Assembly (NCBI RefSeq): GCF_901709675.1
Contig: NC_051108.1
Location: 4,002,631 to 4,066,630 of the forward strand
Origin: Syngnathus acus
Lineage: Eukaryota > Chordata > Actinopteri > Syngnathiformes > Syngnathidae
DNA: 64,000 nucleotides
Reading direction: 5' to 3'
In this document: positions 49,653 to 63,926 of the stretch, piece after piece
Layout of the letters: the number at the start of each line of letters is the position of its first letter
Position numbering within the stretch: the first letter of the stretch is position 1
The notes under the pieces: model-generated
What the model was told of the DNA's origin: nothing
The model's database searches: none
Seen by the model: only the letters and a program-made list of their open reading frames with translations
Translations under genes and position numbers: made by a program

Positions 49653-52600
49653 TTTTTTTGTGTTTCTTATTATTATTATACACCATAAATCGGACTTGCA
49701 AAATACACCGAGTCAAATATTGTAATCAAGGACAAAAACAAGGTTAGCATGGGTGTTGCTGGGTGTCACCTGGATTGCTTGTTGTTCACCTTTCCAAAAT
49801 AAGTCACCCATGCAAATCGGTCAGACTTGTTTGTAGTCGTTCAGGCGCTGCACACAAGCGAGAAGTGCACAAACGTGCACACACACACAATAGCGGGAAA
49901 TTCCCAACAAAAATTCCGCCCGAGCAGCATGAGGACATTCCTGTGTTTTTCAGAACGTCTCGTTGCTGAAATAAAAGTCACATATACTGCCATGAAGCCT
50001 TTTTCAAAGTCTTAAGTACCCTCAAGCTAGCAATAAATCTCCCCTGCCTTGCGGATATTGGAAGTAAGATTAAATTTCCTGACAGCACTTTGGAAACACG
50101 GTAAGCGTGAAGGAACAAGTAGAAATAACGAGGGAATTTAGGTGTTAACACAAAGTAAAATCCCACCCATTAACTGCTTTTAAATCCTTAAATCAAATTG
50201 TAGTCCTTCCAGAAAACAAAAACGTTATCAGCTGTTGAATTCTTGAGACGTTTTGTCACTCCAAATTCCCCCAACATTCTCTGCAATGACATCACCACTC
50301 AAAGTCATTCTTTATTTTTTTTTTTACATTGACATAACAAACACAATCCATGGGAACATTTTTTCCATCCGGGGACAGTGCGAACATGCGATTAATGAAT
50401 GCAAAAAGTGTTTGACGAAGAAGGGGGGGGATTTTTATAGGCGTACAGTAGTGTGTCAAACATGAGTCATTCTGTTTCGGTCGCCATTATGTACCACAAG
50501 CATGTCTCATTGCAGTCACCATTCATGCTTGCCTTGTATTTAGTCATACAGTGGAATCATTGTGCTTTTTGGGATACACTATATCATGTTGGTTTGATGC
50601 ATCACTTTGATTATTTATTACAAGTACAGTTGATTTGTCACAGTTGGCATGGCGACAATATTTCTTCTCTTTTAAAGCCATTGGATTACAGACTTTGCGA
50701 TTTGGTTACACCAGGAAATACTGACTCCTATAATTATGATCTGGGATAAAGTTTTTGAAGCCTCGAAGTTCCCTTTCGGGGAACTGTAGTGGTCTGCTGG
50801 TTAGACCTTGGATAGGAGAAGCGAGGATAGATGATTAAATCAAGGCAAGTTTATTTCACGCCTTTTAATTAAAAGGGCTTTTTCGTTTAAAATCCCCATC
50901 AATGAAGGGGGAAAATTCCCAGATCGCATTTTTTTGGGGGGATTAAGAAACTTTTTGGTGAAAATAATTGAATTGCACGATGTCAATGATTTGAAGACTG
51001 CTATTAAAAGATTCGCATTAGTCTACCACATGTTTTGGTCATCTCATGTACCACAATGAGAAAAGGGAATGAGGTCATGCTTACTAAGCTCACCAGTTTA
51101 ATTTATGTTAAATCGACTTGAAGTTTGAAAAGACAATGATAGTGTTGCCCTTTGTTGACAATCATTTTTTCCTTTATTTTCAAATGAAATGAAAATGAAA
51201 TAAAGTTGACATTTCAGTCTTTGACGGATTCTAATTCTGGCAAATCAAAACAACCGGACGACTCAAACACTTTTAAATGCACGTGTGGCATTTTGTGAAA
51301 CTTCAGTCATCATGACTGCTGTTTGTGTCTAAAGTGTTTGACTCTCCAGTTTATGTCACACTGCCAAAGTTTAAATGCTCCATTTTATGAAGGAAATTCC
51401 TTTGAATGAAATGTTGTGGTTTATATCTTTTGCAAAGGCAAAAGGCACAGTTACGTGGATTCTGACTCAAGTATTGCCAAATGAAGCATTTCGGTTGGAA
51501 ACAAAACAAAAGGATTTGGTCACATACATTTGAAGAGTCTTGATGAAGGTTTTAATTTGAAGCTTTAACATCACATAAAGGGTGCATATTATTCACACAC
51601 CCCTCCACACACACACACGCAACGTGTCACAGTAGTGAAGTCATAATTTTATGGCCGCAAATGGAAAAAACAGTAAGTACTGCATAATTGTCATATTTCT
51701 ACTACAGCGTGTAAAATATTTGATTTTATCTTATCTATTATCGATTTTATATAGTATCTTCACTAGCCTGTTTATGTCAGGAGGAGAACAACAACTCATT
51801 GCAACACACCATGAAGTGACATTGCAGCCATATGTGTGCTTGCAACATGACAGACCACGAGCTCAGTTAAAAAAAAAAAGAAGCTTGCTGTTCCTTGTAT
51901 TTGTGTCAAGGGTAAAGGAAGCAAGTATAGCATTGTTTCCAGCATGTCTGCAATTTTTTTTTGCAGTCTTTCTTACTGGGTAGTTTGCGTGGCTCTGAAA
52001 AACTTTACTTTCTGGTATTCATTTGGATCAGAATTATTTCAAGCTTTTAACAGTTAAATGAAAGCACATAGTATGGAAATACAGTAAATGGAACAAAATA
52101 TGCTGTAACATTTGAGGTTCTGTGCCTGGATTGCGAAACTGAGTGCCACACAAGATGACTCGGGGGTGGGGGTTCTTTCACACACAAAGTGGAAACACTT
52201 CATAAACATGAATGAGAGATGCTTTCGGAGAGTAAGGTCAGAAGTAAAGGAGGCCAAAGAGATACCATGAGTGGAAAATAAAGAGTCAACATAGTGGCAG
52301 AATGCATGGGTGGAGGGGGTTCACTGTTTAGGTCATGAAATTCCATTCATGAGTAGAAATATAATACATTCTTGAAAATATGTCTTTATATGCATGGTTG
52401 AATGATGGAATAGGAAAAAAAAACTCTTTTCACTGTAATCATGGATAAACTGTTAATAGTTCTGTGTTTATGCCATACATTCCCGATCAAAAGTTATGTA
52501 AAAGATAATAAATAATAGTCAATCAAGCTGCATAGCTGCAATGGTCAAGAAACCTTTTGCATACTTGTGGGGGGGAAAAAAAGGCTCTGTAACCAATAAA

Positions 52601-52864
52601 AAGGAAGTAAAACACGCCGCTGGAATATGTCGATGGTCATATATTATCTATTTTATTTTGTTATCTGTAAATGAAGTTTCTTAAGAAACCCACAATTTAG
52701 GTCAATTAAACGTCATTACAAACAAACTTGGGTTATGTTTAAATGTCAGAATTATTTTTTTTAATTGAATAATGTAATTTTTCCTCTGTTATACCTAGTT
52801 ATCATAATAATACTTTTTATTTTAATACATCAGTATACTTTTAGTTTTATCTATACACGCAAAG

Positions 52865-55561
<2,697 letters not shown>

Positions 55562-55676
55562 GCGAGAAAACAAATTGACCCCTGTTTGAATTTAATTTGA
55601 GCATGATGCAGTTCTTACATAAAGACTGGCGTTCTATTGGTTTGCTGTACATTTCCCCCCTTCTGATACATTCAAC

Positions 55677-55682
55677 AATAAA
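55677..55682 (+). terminator. psma6 polyadenylation signal
   Basis: AATAAA lies 116 bases after the stop codon, within CAACAATAAAAAAGG. Confidence 0.75.
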
Positions 55683-55689
55683 AAAGGTT

Positions 55690-56920
55690 TTCTAAAGAGA
55701 CGCTCATGTGACTGCATCCGGTTTCATCAGAACTGCTTTCATGTGTCAAATTTAGAAGCGGTAGACGGCTGTATATGTGAAAAATAAGCGGCGCACAACT
55801 TCACATCCTGTTGTAGAACTTGAAAAGCACCAGATCACATGACTCACCAAAGTACTCTAGAATCGTTTTTGGGTGGGTTTTTTTTGTTACATGAGCAGAT
55901 TTGACCTTATTTTGTCAATGCGCTATAATGTGCACAAGGCTGAGAGATTTTTACAGTGGTTCATTAGTGATCACTAATAATTTTTCCTAGAAAAAGAATG
56001 CTCAGAACTACCACAAAAATGATTATTAAAAAAAAAAAAAAAGCTATTTCAGCAGATTTTTTTTTTTTTTTGCTTTGCTTGTTGGAATTTGCTACATTGT
56101 GTGCAATCATGTATTTTGGGAAAAACAACCATGTGAGCTGTCATCATTCACTCTTAAAAATGACATCACATTCAGTCAGTCCAGTTTCTATCAGTCATCA
56201 AACAATTTATCATCTGCCCCTCCTATCTGTGAATCACAAATCAAAACTATAAATCCCCTCTCAGATGTCATGTTTTCCGAAATCAAGGAATCATTTTTCG
56301 GAGCTCCCCTGTCATGTGGAATGAAATGTGCTTTTAAAAGGAAGCAGATGAGTCCCTGGAAAAACCCGTCAAGTCCCCGGGCGTCCGTTTATGGCGTCCT
56401 AATGTTTACAGCCCAGGGGACAACTACATGCTAATCGTTCGGGGATCTTGGGTAACGGCAGGTTTCATAGTTGTACCGGTTGATCAAGGTCATTCTAAAA
56501 AAAAAAAAAATCTGATGACTAGGATTGGGATGGACTGTACTTTCCAGAAAAGCTTCCTGCTCACTGTGACTAAGCAACACTTAAAAAAAAAAAAAAAAAA
56601 GTACCTTCAGTTCCTTGTGTTGCGCTATCGATTCAGTGGAATATTCAGAACATTATGTTCTAAGTGTGCCGCCATGGGATTTTTTTTTTTTTTTTGTGAC
56701 TCACGCACTGTGACCTCGCCCCATTCAAGGAAATCCCAAACTTGTTTCACCGGGCTGGTTGGGATCATTTTTGGTCTGTGTGTGTCTGAATTTTAAAGTG
56801 TGGCTCATAATTCTCAACCCTGTCAGTTTATGTGTCGTGACTAAGTGTGGTCGTGTTCCAGTAAAAAAAAAAAAAAAAGCCTCACACAGAAGGGATCTGT
56901 AATTCATTTCTTCATAAGGT
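55690..56920. other. Intergenic DNA between psma6 and nfkbia
   Basis: The two genes converge here, tail to tail. The stretch has several long A and T runs (about 56028, 56060, 56585, 56680 and 56863). Frames of 119-122 codons through these runs show no domain. Nothing else is recognised. Confidence 0.5.
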
Positions 56921-56924
56921 TCTT

Positions 56925-56930
56925 TTTATT
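56925..56930 (-). terminator. nfkbia polyadenylation signal (likely)
   Basis: TTTATT on the plus strand reads AATAAA on the minus strand, about 340 bases after the nfkbia stop codon. It is the first good hexamer I noticed there. Confidence 0.45.
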
Positions 56931-57270
56931 TTCCTTATTATTTCAATGAGTGTTTCATTTCAGAACATATTTACAGGTACAAAAATAATATCTCTGTATT
57001 TACAATTTACTACAAATGACCAGTCTGGTATATTCACATCATTGTGTCCTCATACAGTATTGCAGGGGGGGGGGGGGACACATGGACATCTATCTCGCTG
57101 TGTGTTCTTGGCGTCAAGTTCTGTTTTCTGGATCGAACTGGACCAGAGCGGATACTGTCTTTTCCTTCTTGTGATCCCGGGGCCAGCACTGACGTCCTTT
57201 CTTCGGGCTGTGGTTCGATGACCCGGCAGCAGCTCTTTTGACACCACCAGTGGCGGGAATTCATTAGACT

Positions 57271-58898
57271 TTAGTTCCCAAATGTGATGTCATCATAAAG
57301 CTGCAAAAAAAGTCAAAATTTACAACCTTGACTCCAATGCTTGCTGTGCGAGCAGATTTGATGAAAACTGACCTCCTCCTCAGTCATGTCCATTTCTTCC
57401 ATATCGCTTTCGTCTGATTCGCTGTCGGGCAAGGCCCTCAGCTCCTGTGCCGTCTTCTCATACAGTTGACGGCGTATGTCGTCATTTTGCCTCCCGTAGG
57501 TGAGGTGGTACGGAGTGAAACCGCCGTAATTCAGGCAATTAACATCGGCGCCGAGGTCAAGGAGGCGACGGACCAGTGCTGGGTTCTGGACATCCACAGC
57601 GAGATGGAGTGCTGTCCTCCCACTGCATTGTTCCTATCAAATCAAATCAAAGTTGACTAAGTTGCTCCAAACCAAATTGGTGGCTGTAAATTGAATTGAA
57701 ATGACACCAACCTGTGCATTTATATCTGCGCCCAACCCAACGAGATTCTCCACTAATGAAATATAGCCGTGAATCGACGCGATGTGAAGACAGTTTTGTC
57801 CTAGGAGGCAAAAACAAAATCAGTTCACAACCCAGCCGGACACAAAAATCGATATTTCCCTTGATTCTGAACTTACCATTATAGTTCGGGAAGGAGATGA
57901 TGGAACCGGTGTGGCGTTGGCTCGTCTGGGTGATGACACCGAAGCAGGCGAGGGAGCCTCTCTTGCAGGCTATGTGCAACGCCGTGTTGCCGCAATCATC
58001 AGCCAATCTCGGGTCACATCCCGCTTTTAGGAGCTTCTCCACCAACTGGGGTTGTTCTGTGATCACCGCTAGATGCAACGCCGTCTGCCGAGAACATTTC
58101 TTGTGTTATTACACTGACTTCAGCCACAAAAGTGTGATTTTAAAGATTTATTGACTGGTACCTGTCTTTGGTGGTTTTGTGCATTCAGGAAGGGGTGATT
58201 GTGGGACAATTTGATCATCTGTTGGGCTCGATCGGAGGCTTCGTGAATGATGGCCAAGTGGAGAAGTCTGTCAGAAAAAAAAAACTTGAGTTAACGGGAT
58301 GCTCAGAGGAAGCTTCGGTGAAATTATAAGGAAGAACGTCTGTGCAATAGGAACGTTTCGCAAGAGTGGACTTTTGTCGGGTTGTTTCCACCACTTGTGG
58401 CTTGACACATCTGATGCTTTATCAGTTACTGGCACCGGGCCAGGGACTTTCCTGAGCCCGCAGAGCTCAATTTAAGCACCGCCCAGACTGCGCACTCAGC
58501 CAAAAGTAAACGCGGACACATTTTACTCTTATAATTCGTGCAAGTTTTCATGCATATTGTTCTATTAACTGGGAATGCAAAAAAAATAAAATAAATGCAT
58601 GAGTGTATCGCTTTGTTTATGCAAGACTCGCGTTTGCAAACGAAATTATGAATAAAAAAATTAAAAAAAACACTTACGTGTCTCCGTCCTCGGTCACAAT
58701 TCCTCTCCAAGGCTCATAGTCGTGAACGAGCTCTTCGCTCACGCCTAAGTTCTCCAAGTCGTTCACCAGCTCGTCCTCCTTTAACGATTCCAGGCCGCTG
58801 TCCAAGCGATCGTCTTGGCAGGGCAAGGCTTTCTCATGTTTATGATCGAGGTCGTTATAATCCGTACGATCGTTGTGAGATACTCCGTGGACGTCCAT
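57271..58898 (-). CDS. nfkbia: NF-kappaB inhibitor alpha (IkB-alpha), 6 exons, complete
   Basis: Coding exons on the minus strand: 58898-58678, 58267-58162, 58084-57877, 57800-57712, 57633-57373 and 57300-57271. They join to 304 residues (human 317). The phosphodegron DSGLES is at residues 33-38, so Ser34 and Ser38 are the expected IKK targets; Lys20 and Lys23 just before it are likely ubiquitin sites. Ankyrin repeats run from about residue 74 to 280, with cores such as [33 protein letters not shown] and [20 protein letters not shown]. An acidic PEST-like tail ([18 protein letters not shown]) precedes a short last exon encoding LYDDITFGN. The protein holds NF-kappaB dimers in the cytoplasm until it is degraded by the proteasome. 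The start is the ATG in GCCATCATGG; the frame stays open upstream to 59024, but that part is unlike the family. Confidence 0.97.
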
Positions 58899-58919
58899 GA
58901 TGGCTGTCACGAGACAAGT

Positions 58920-59060
58920 AACACGCGTACAGTCCAAAAGTCCGAAAGAAGTGTGGCTTGAAGAGAGCGAGCGCACTGGGTTTTTGTCAGCCTGGCTGGG
59001 TGGAGCCTCTGTGGGGATTTCCAATTGACTTATCTAAGGCAGGGAAATCACACAGGCAAG
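58920..59060 (-). promoter_or_regulatory. nfkbia promoter with kappaB site
   Basis: GGGGATTTCC at 59013-59022 is a consensus kappaB site, 115 bases before the start codon. It fits the known feedback in which NF-kappaB induces its own inhibitor. Further upstream, GGGGGGAATTTTTT (minus strand, about 59080-59095) and GGGGCTTTTTTCC (about 59258) are weaker kappaB-like sequences. No clear TATA box. Confidence 0.6.
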
Positions 59061-61360
59061 GCTGTGCTTTTGTGAGAAAAAAATTCCCCCCCTCCTCAAG
59101 GCTAAAGTCAAAATGAGAACTTGTAGTTTCCTATTAGACACCGACAGAATGTTCAATCGATTTAAGGGGATGTTTGATTGTGAATGGTGGTCATGAATGA
59201 GATGGAGACAATCTCTTTTTAGGCTCTTCAAGAATTCCCTTTAGCTTAGGTAAATTGGGGCTTTTTTCCACTCTGTATAATTTGCATTGAGTGACTTTGG
59301 GGTTGTTATTTGCCAATATTTTAAATGTTATAGTGTATTTTTTTTAAACTTTTTTTTCACAATTAAATGCACTCATGTGTTTGCCAGTTTGTGTGCTTTG
59401 GCATCAAGTTATATTTTACTTCCACTGATTTTTATGAAATATGAAAAGTACGTTTTTATTTTCCTCTATGGACATGAAGATCTGCATGAAATGTTTTCAT
59501 TTTCTAGGTGTTTTGTTTCTGTCTTTCATCTTCAGCATTTTTTTTTTTAATAATGATCACAGTAGTATTATGGTTGCAGGATCTATTTGTGTAAAACGTG
59601 CAATAAAATAATATTAAATTAAAAAGTTATGTTTAATAGTTTGGTAGTGTACGAGGTGTGCAGAAAAAGCTTCTGTACTAGATAGATACAATGTGCTAAT
59701 GTACTTAATAAATGAATTACTCCAAGCATGGATTGTTAAATTTGCTTTTTATTTAACCTTTTAATTTCAAATATACAATTCTAATTCATTAACAAAATAG
59801 CTTTTCAAAACTCCCCCCTGCGTCTGCATAAGGTCTGCAGAGGTGGGTGGAAAATTCTCGAGTTTGTACAGTGCAAGTCTTGTGAAACCAACACTGCCAC
59901 AAGAGGATATCTGGGACTTGCCTTTATTTGTAAATGTTAACATGCACTGCAGCTTTTGAATTTTGTGTAGGCTAACTCACGCATTTTACACAATTTGCCC
60001 TGGGATTTTTCTTTGTATTGTTGCTTTGTTACAGAAACTTTCGAAAATGGAAATTTGATGGATCCCAGTACAGTTGCTCTACCTGTCTCTAGCCAACTGC
60101 TTTGTTCTTCTCGGGGATTTACCTATGCTAACATAGCAGCAGTATCCAAGCAGAGGGAGTTCTACCCAACAAACACACACCGTCCAAACACACCCAGTAT
60201 ATTTGAGTGTGAGTCACATCAGGGAAATGCCACTCAGAATCATGCTCCTCCTTTGGCATTCCAAGCAATCTTCAATCTTTGCCAAATGTTGTAACAAAGG
60301 AACTGAGAACATTCTGTCCCCTGTCACTGGAGCTCATTTAACCCCAATAAAACATTACAACCAGAACTGCTATTGACACAAAACGGGACTTCCACTCAGC
60401 CAATGCAAGCAAGTACTTTTGCTGTGTGTTTACACGTGGTTGCCATGGACACTGAGGCCGAGTTTCAACTGTAATACATTGTGCGTCAGCAAAAACCCAC
60501 ATGTCTGGGCATCACAACCGTCTTTACGCCTGATATCACCTCATGTACACATCATGAAACCTTTAACAACTAACCTTTGGCATATTTTCTCTCTCATGCA
60601 TGAATGAGGGTTCATATTTCCTATTTGGTGGTGACACTACTCATTTTTGAGTGAGAAAACATTATTATTATTAAATTACTTTTATTATACTATTATCAAT
60701 TTTCGCTCATATGTTAGCTTTTACAGGCTGGCCTCGCTCTCTCCCTCCATTCTCCAATTTCATTGTCATTGTTAGAATTTACGAGTGCTAGCCATTTTTT
60801 CCTGTGTTACTGTTATGTTTGTGCTACTGTCCTGGATGCTATCATCAGATGAGATTATCCTCATGGTTGTCCGCACAACTTTACTTGTTTGAGACACATT
60901 TAGGATTGTGAAAGATCAGACTTTCTGCTTGCACATTGGAGTCCTACACATATTAGACAGCAAAGTTTCCCTGACCTTCATGCAATGAAAATAGATCACA
61001 ATAACAGACACAACACGGAAAGTGACGGTAGTGTGACAAACCACAATCAAATGACTAAATTCTTTTGCTCTATCAAAAGTGGTTGTTTATTATTTGTTTT
61101 GTCTGTTAGCATACGCACATCGACGTAAATGCTTGCATAAACGTGGTTTCCAATTGATGATGATTCCTTCACCTGTATTGCCGCAGTTAAATATTTTTTT
61201 GTTACAGTATAATTTTTTCTGTATGCAATATTTTCTTTTTTTTCCCTTCAAATTTTTGTTCAAATTACGTTAAATGCATAATCAAGATATGTTGTGCACA
61301 CATTAGAATATTAATCAACTTAATCAATAAATCGAGGAGTGTTCTCGCAAACTTGACAGT
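59061..61360. other. Intergenic DNA between nfkbia and brms1l
   Basis: The two genes diverge from this 2.3-kb interval. INSM2, a single-exon gene in mammals, and RALGAPA1 occupy this place in human; no long frame or exon of either is recognised. The interval is AT-rich except for the possible terminal exon at 60.0-60.3 kb. Confidence 0.45.
60035..60294 (+). other. Possible orphan 3'-terminal exon, unrecognised
   Basis: A good acceptor (CTTTGTTACAG) is followed by an 86-codon open frame starting TFENGNLMDPSTVALPV. It contains SSRGFTYANIAAVSKQREFY and ends at TAA, with AATAAA at 60346-60351. That is the layout of a last exon, and the composition is protein-like rather than repeat-like. I recognise no family and see no convincing upstream exon. 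It could be a remnant of a gene lost from this interval, a lineage-specific gene or chance. Confidence 0.22.
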
Positions 61361-61589
61361 ATGTGAAACTACAAATCCCAGATCACACCTCGTTCCTGCT
61401 ATTTCCGCATTACCAACATTTGATTGGACAGTCTGAGTAAAAACTCCTCTCATTGGTCAACGGGAGCCATGTTTGCGTTCCCAGCTGTCTTGGTGCGGTG
61501 TCGCTAACCGGTTAGCGAACTGAATTACAACATCGCTTCTCACTGGTGTTGGAACTAACAAGAAGATTTGCAATCCATTGTAAGTCGTA
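61360..61589 (+). promoter_or_regulatory. brms1l promoter: ZNF143-like and twin inverted CCAAT boxes
   Basis: ACTACAAATCCCAG (61368-61381) closely fits the ZNF143/Staf site. Two ATTGG boxes (61423-61427 and 61452-61456), 29 bases apart in the same direction, suggest paired NF-Y binding. No TATA box. An upstream ATG at 61469 opens a 12-codon frame ending at 61507, before the main start, and could act as a uORF if transcribed. Confidence 0.5.
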
Positions 61590-63926
61590 ATGCCGGTTCA
61601 CTCCCGGGAAAAGAAAGAAAGTAACCACGAGGAAATGGAGGTGGATTTTCCGGAGCAAGACGGTAGCAGCACTGACGAGGAGGACACCGTTAGCACGTCG
61701 GTGTCTGAAGATGGAGACAGCTCGGGTAGGAGAACAGGCCTAAAATGATCCTACTGTTAAATTCACTCAATACCATCCTCACTTAGTCATTAATGTAGCA
61801 TTTAGCCCTTGAGTTCGAAATCTGTTTAAATCCTTATTATTAAAATATCCAAAATCATGTCCTTCGCATGTGACCAGAGATGGATGATGAAGACTGTGAG
61901 AGGAGAAGGATGGAGTGCCTGGACGAGATGACCACTCTGGAGAAACAGTTCACAGACTTGAAGGAGCAGTAAGTCTCCTCTCTCTCTCAATGTCAGGAAT
62001 GACTTGAGGACACAATCAAAACCATATTATTACACATTTCTTTGCACTGTGCACACAACATTATTAACTCTACTTCAGTTTCAACTATATTTGTTACATG
62101 TCACGTCCAACAACCTTTATACATAACATACTTTTCTTTCAAATGTTCTCTAGATTGTATAAGGAACGTCTAAGCCAGGTGGATGTCAAGTTGCAGGAAG
62201 TGATGGCAGGATGCGCTCAGGAATATCTGGAACCTTTAGCCAACCTGCAAGAGAACATGCAGATCAGAACCAAAGTGGCAGGTATGACTTTGTTGACATG
62301 CACGGAAGCCTTGAGCAATCAATTTTTCCAAGGCAAAATGAGAAATAAGTATTTAAAAAAAAAACAATGTTGATGACACGTTACCTTTTGCTCATGCTCA
62401 TTTATACCAATTACTCTATTGGGACAACAAATACTGCCAGTCGGAACTGAACATGAAAATTTTTGTAAATGCAGATGTAGTCTGGGTTGAACATTAGTAT
62501 TTGATCGTATTAGATCAAATTGCCCATTTGAGCTTTAGTTAATGTGGTGCTTTTGTTTTTAAATCAGTACAGTTTGTGCACAAACGAACGGTACCATTTT
62601 GGGTTCATTTTGAGCAGATGGGGGGGCGTGGGTGAACTCTGGATGACTTATAAAATAATATTTTATAACTAAAAAAAACGTTGCAGCACAAACGAAACAG
62701 ACTATTTTCCTTAAATTTTGCGTGGGGTGGGGGGGCCAGCTTCACGCAGGTTATTAACTACCATGAAAAGGAATTCTGAAACCATTTTATTTCTACTAAC
62801 AGCATGTGTTCTACTTCTTTCTCAGAAGTACTGTATTTCTTTGCACGTTAATATATCTATCTGATTCATAACTTTTGATTTGGTGCAGGCATCTATAAAG
62901 AACTGTGCTTGGAATCGGTGAAGAACAAGTACGACTGTGAGATCCAGGCAGCCTGCCAGCATTGGGAGGTAAGAAAAAAAAGTTGACAGAAATGAGGCAA
63001 TTTATGTCATTTTGTAATCCAGGACGAATGCCTTTTCCCTCGCAGTGTCTGTGGAAACAGATGAATACTTTGTATGTGTTAACACATGTTTCCCCAGAGT
63101 GAAAAGCTGCTGCTGTTTGACACAGTGCAGAGCGAGCTGGAGGAGAAGATAAGACGACTGGAGGAAGATAGACACAGTATTGACATCACCTCAGGTACAA
63201 AGGCGGCCATAAAAATGTGCATTGTATGAAAGTAACTAAGTATTAGGATTTGTAGTAGCCATGTCACCAGGATGAATGAAAGTGAAAGAGAAAAAGCAGC
63301 GGCCCTGTGATCGAACCCTGTGGTGCCCCAAAATACAGTGAAGCAGAATGGGAATCCGAATTACCATTATTTACATATATACGGTAGTTCTGTCTGCCAC
63401 ATATGATCGAAACCAATCCAGAGCACAATGATTTATGACCACAGGGTGCAAGTAAAACTTGAATTATTTTTTTTTGTAAGGAAATATTGTTCCTTCCCGC
63501 ATAAGAATAATTTGTGACGTTTTTGTGGTTGGTCATGAGGGGGTCTGGTTCACAATCTCTGTTCTCAAAGATGTTGTGGAGGTTGAGGTCCCTTGACATT
63601 GCTCCACACCAAACTCCAACCTTTGCGGACTTTTGTTTTGTGAACGTGAAATGGCCTTCCCCTAAACTTTCCCCACAAAGTTGGAAGCCTTGGGACATTT
63701 CCAAAGCTCTGATTTTAAGTGGAACTGAAGAGTCCAACCACTGATAGTTTATTTCACTGGTTAAAGAGATATTTGTCTTCATAGTGCATCGTGGCCAAAA
63801 AGTCTCCGCTCTAATCCGTCCTCTTGGATTTTCCAGAGTTGTGGAATGATGGCCTGCATTCCCGGAAAAACAAGAAGAAAGACCCACTCTGCCCCATCAA
63901 GAAGAAGAAGCCTGTCGTTGTCTCTG
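61590..63926 (+). CDS. brms1l: BRMS1-like SIN3-HDAC corepressor subunit, 5' two-thirds
   Basis: Coding exons: 61590-61725, 61878-61968, 62154-62281, 62889-62968, 63098-63194 and 63837-63926. They join in phase to 207 residues; human BRMS1L has about 323, so the last third lies beyond the window. Order: an acidic N-terminus ([19 protein letters not shown]), the Sds3-like coiled-coil block ([20 protein letters not shown], then [18 protein letters not shown]), [40 protein letters not shown], and a basic patch KKKKPVVVS that may be a nuclear signal. The family tethers SIN3A-HDAC1 complexes and represses transcription in the nucleus. Exon 6 ends in TCTG and is followed by ATATCCTTTT rather than GT, the U12-type donor. 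Intron 5 carries transposon remnants on the other strand. Confidence 0.96.
63264..63435 (-). pseudogene. LINE reverse-transcriptase fragment in brms1l intron 5
   Basis: The C-terminal part of a 207-codon minus-strand frame contains [20 protein letters not shown], followed by [10 protein letters not shown]. GxPQGSxxGPLLF is the conserved reverse-transcriptase motif of non-LTR retrotransposons. The fragment is short, with no catalytic F/YxDD motif visible afterwards. It is an old insertion remnant in reverse orientation to brms1l. Confidence 0.65.
63500..63765 (-). pseudogene. Degraded Tc1-like transposase fragment in brms1l intron 5
   Basis: On the minus strand the DNA resembles, with many changes and small gaps, the part of fish Tc1-type transposase genes from the VPVKGT region through the LW-x-QFGDGPF region to SPDLNPIEHLW. 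Here these read [23 protein letters not shown] and [10 protein letters not shown]. The frame is still open but the catalytic residues are not all identifiable. The assignment rests on remembered family patterns and should be tested by translated search. Confidence 0.45.

Larger units (their letters stand above)
45730..52860. other. Intergenic DNA between fam177a1 and psma6
   Basis: No gene is recognised over 7 kb. In human this position holds PRORP and PPP2R3C, and no exon of either is visible. A CTCF-like site (45999-46012), a MITE remnant (47.5 kb) and a tandem duplication (49.4 kb) are listed separately. 48240-48700 is GC-richer with overlapping frames but no domain. Near 50767 AGTTCCC-TTTC-GGGGAACT forms a small hairpin within a possible old repeat. 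An (AC)n run sits at about 51600. Confidence 0.4.

Noticed and set aside
50761-50830. tRNA-like phrase (TAGTGGTCTGCTGGTTAGAC) after a hairpin
   Set aside because: It loosely resembles a tRNA D-arm region, but no acceptor stem, anticodon arm or B-box follows; at most a decayed SINE.
58899-59024. N-terminal extension of nfkbia starting at 59024
   Set aside because: The extra 42 residues overlap the kappaB site region and do not resemble the family; the inner ATG has the better context and gives the usual spacing to DSGLES.
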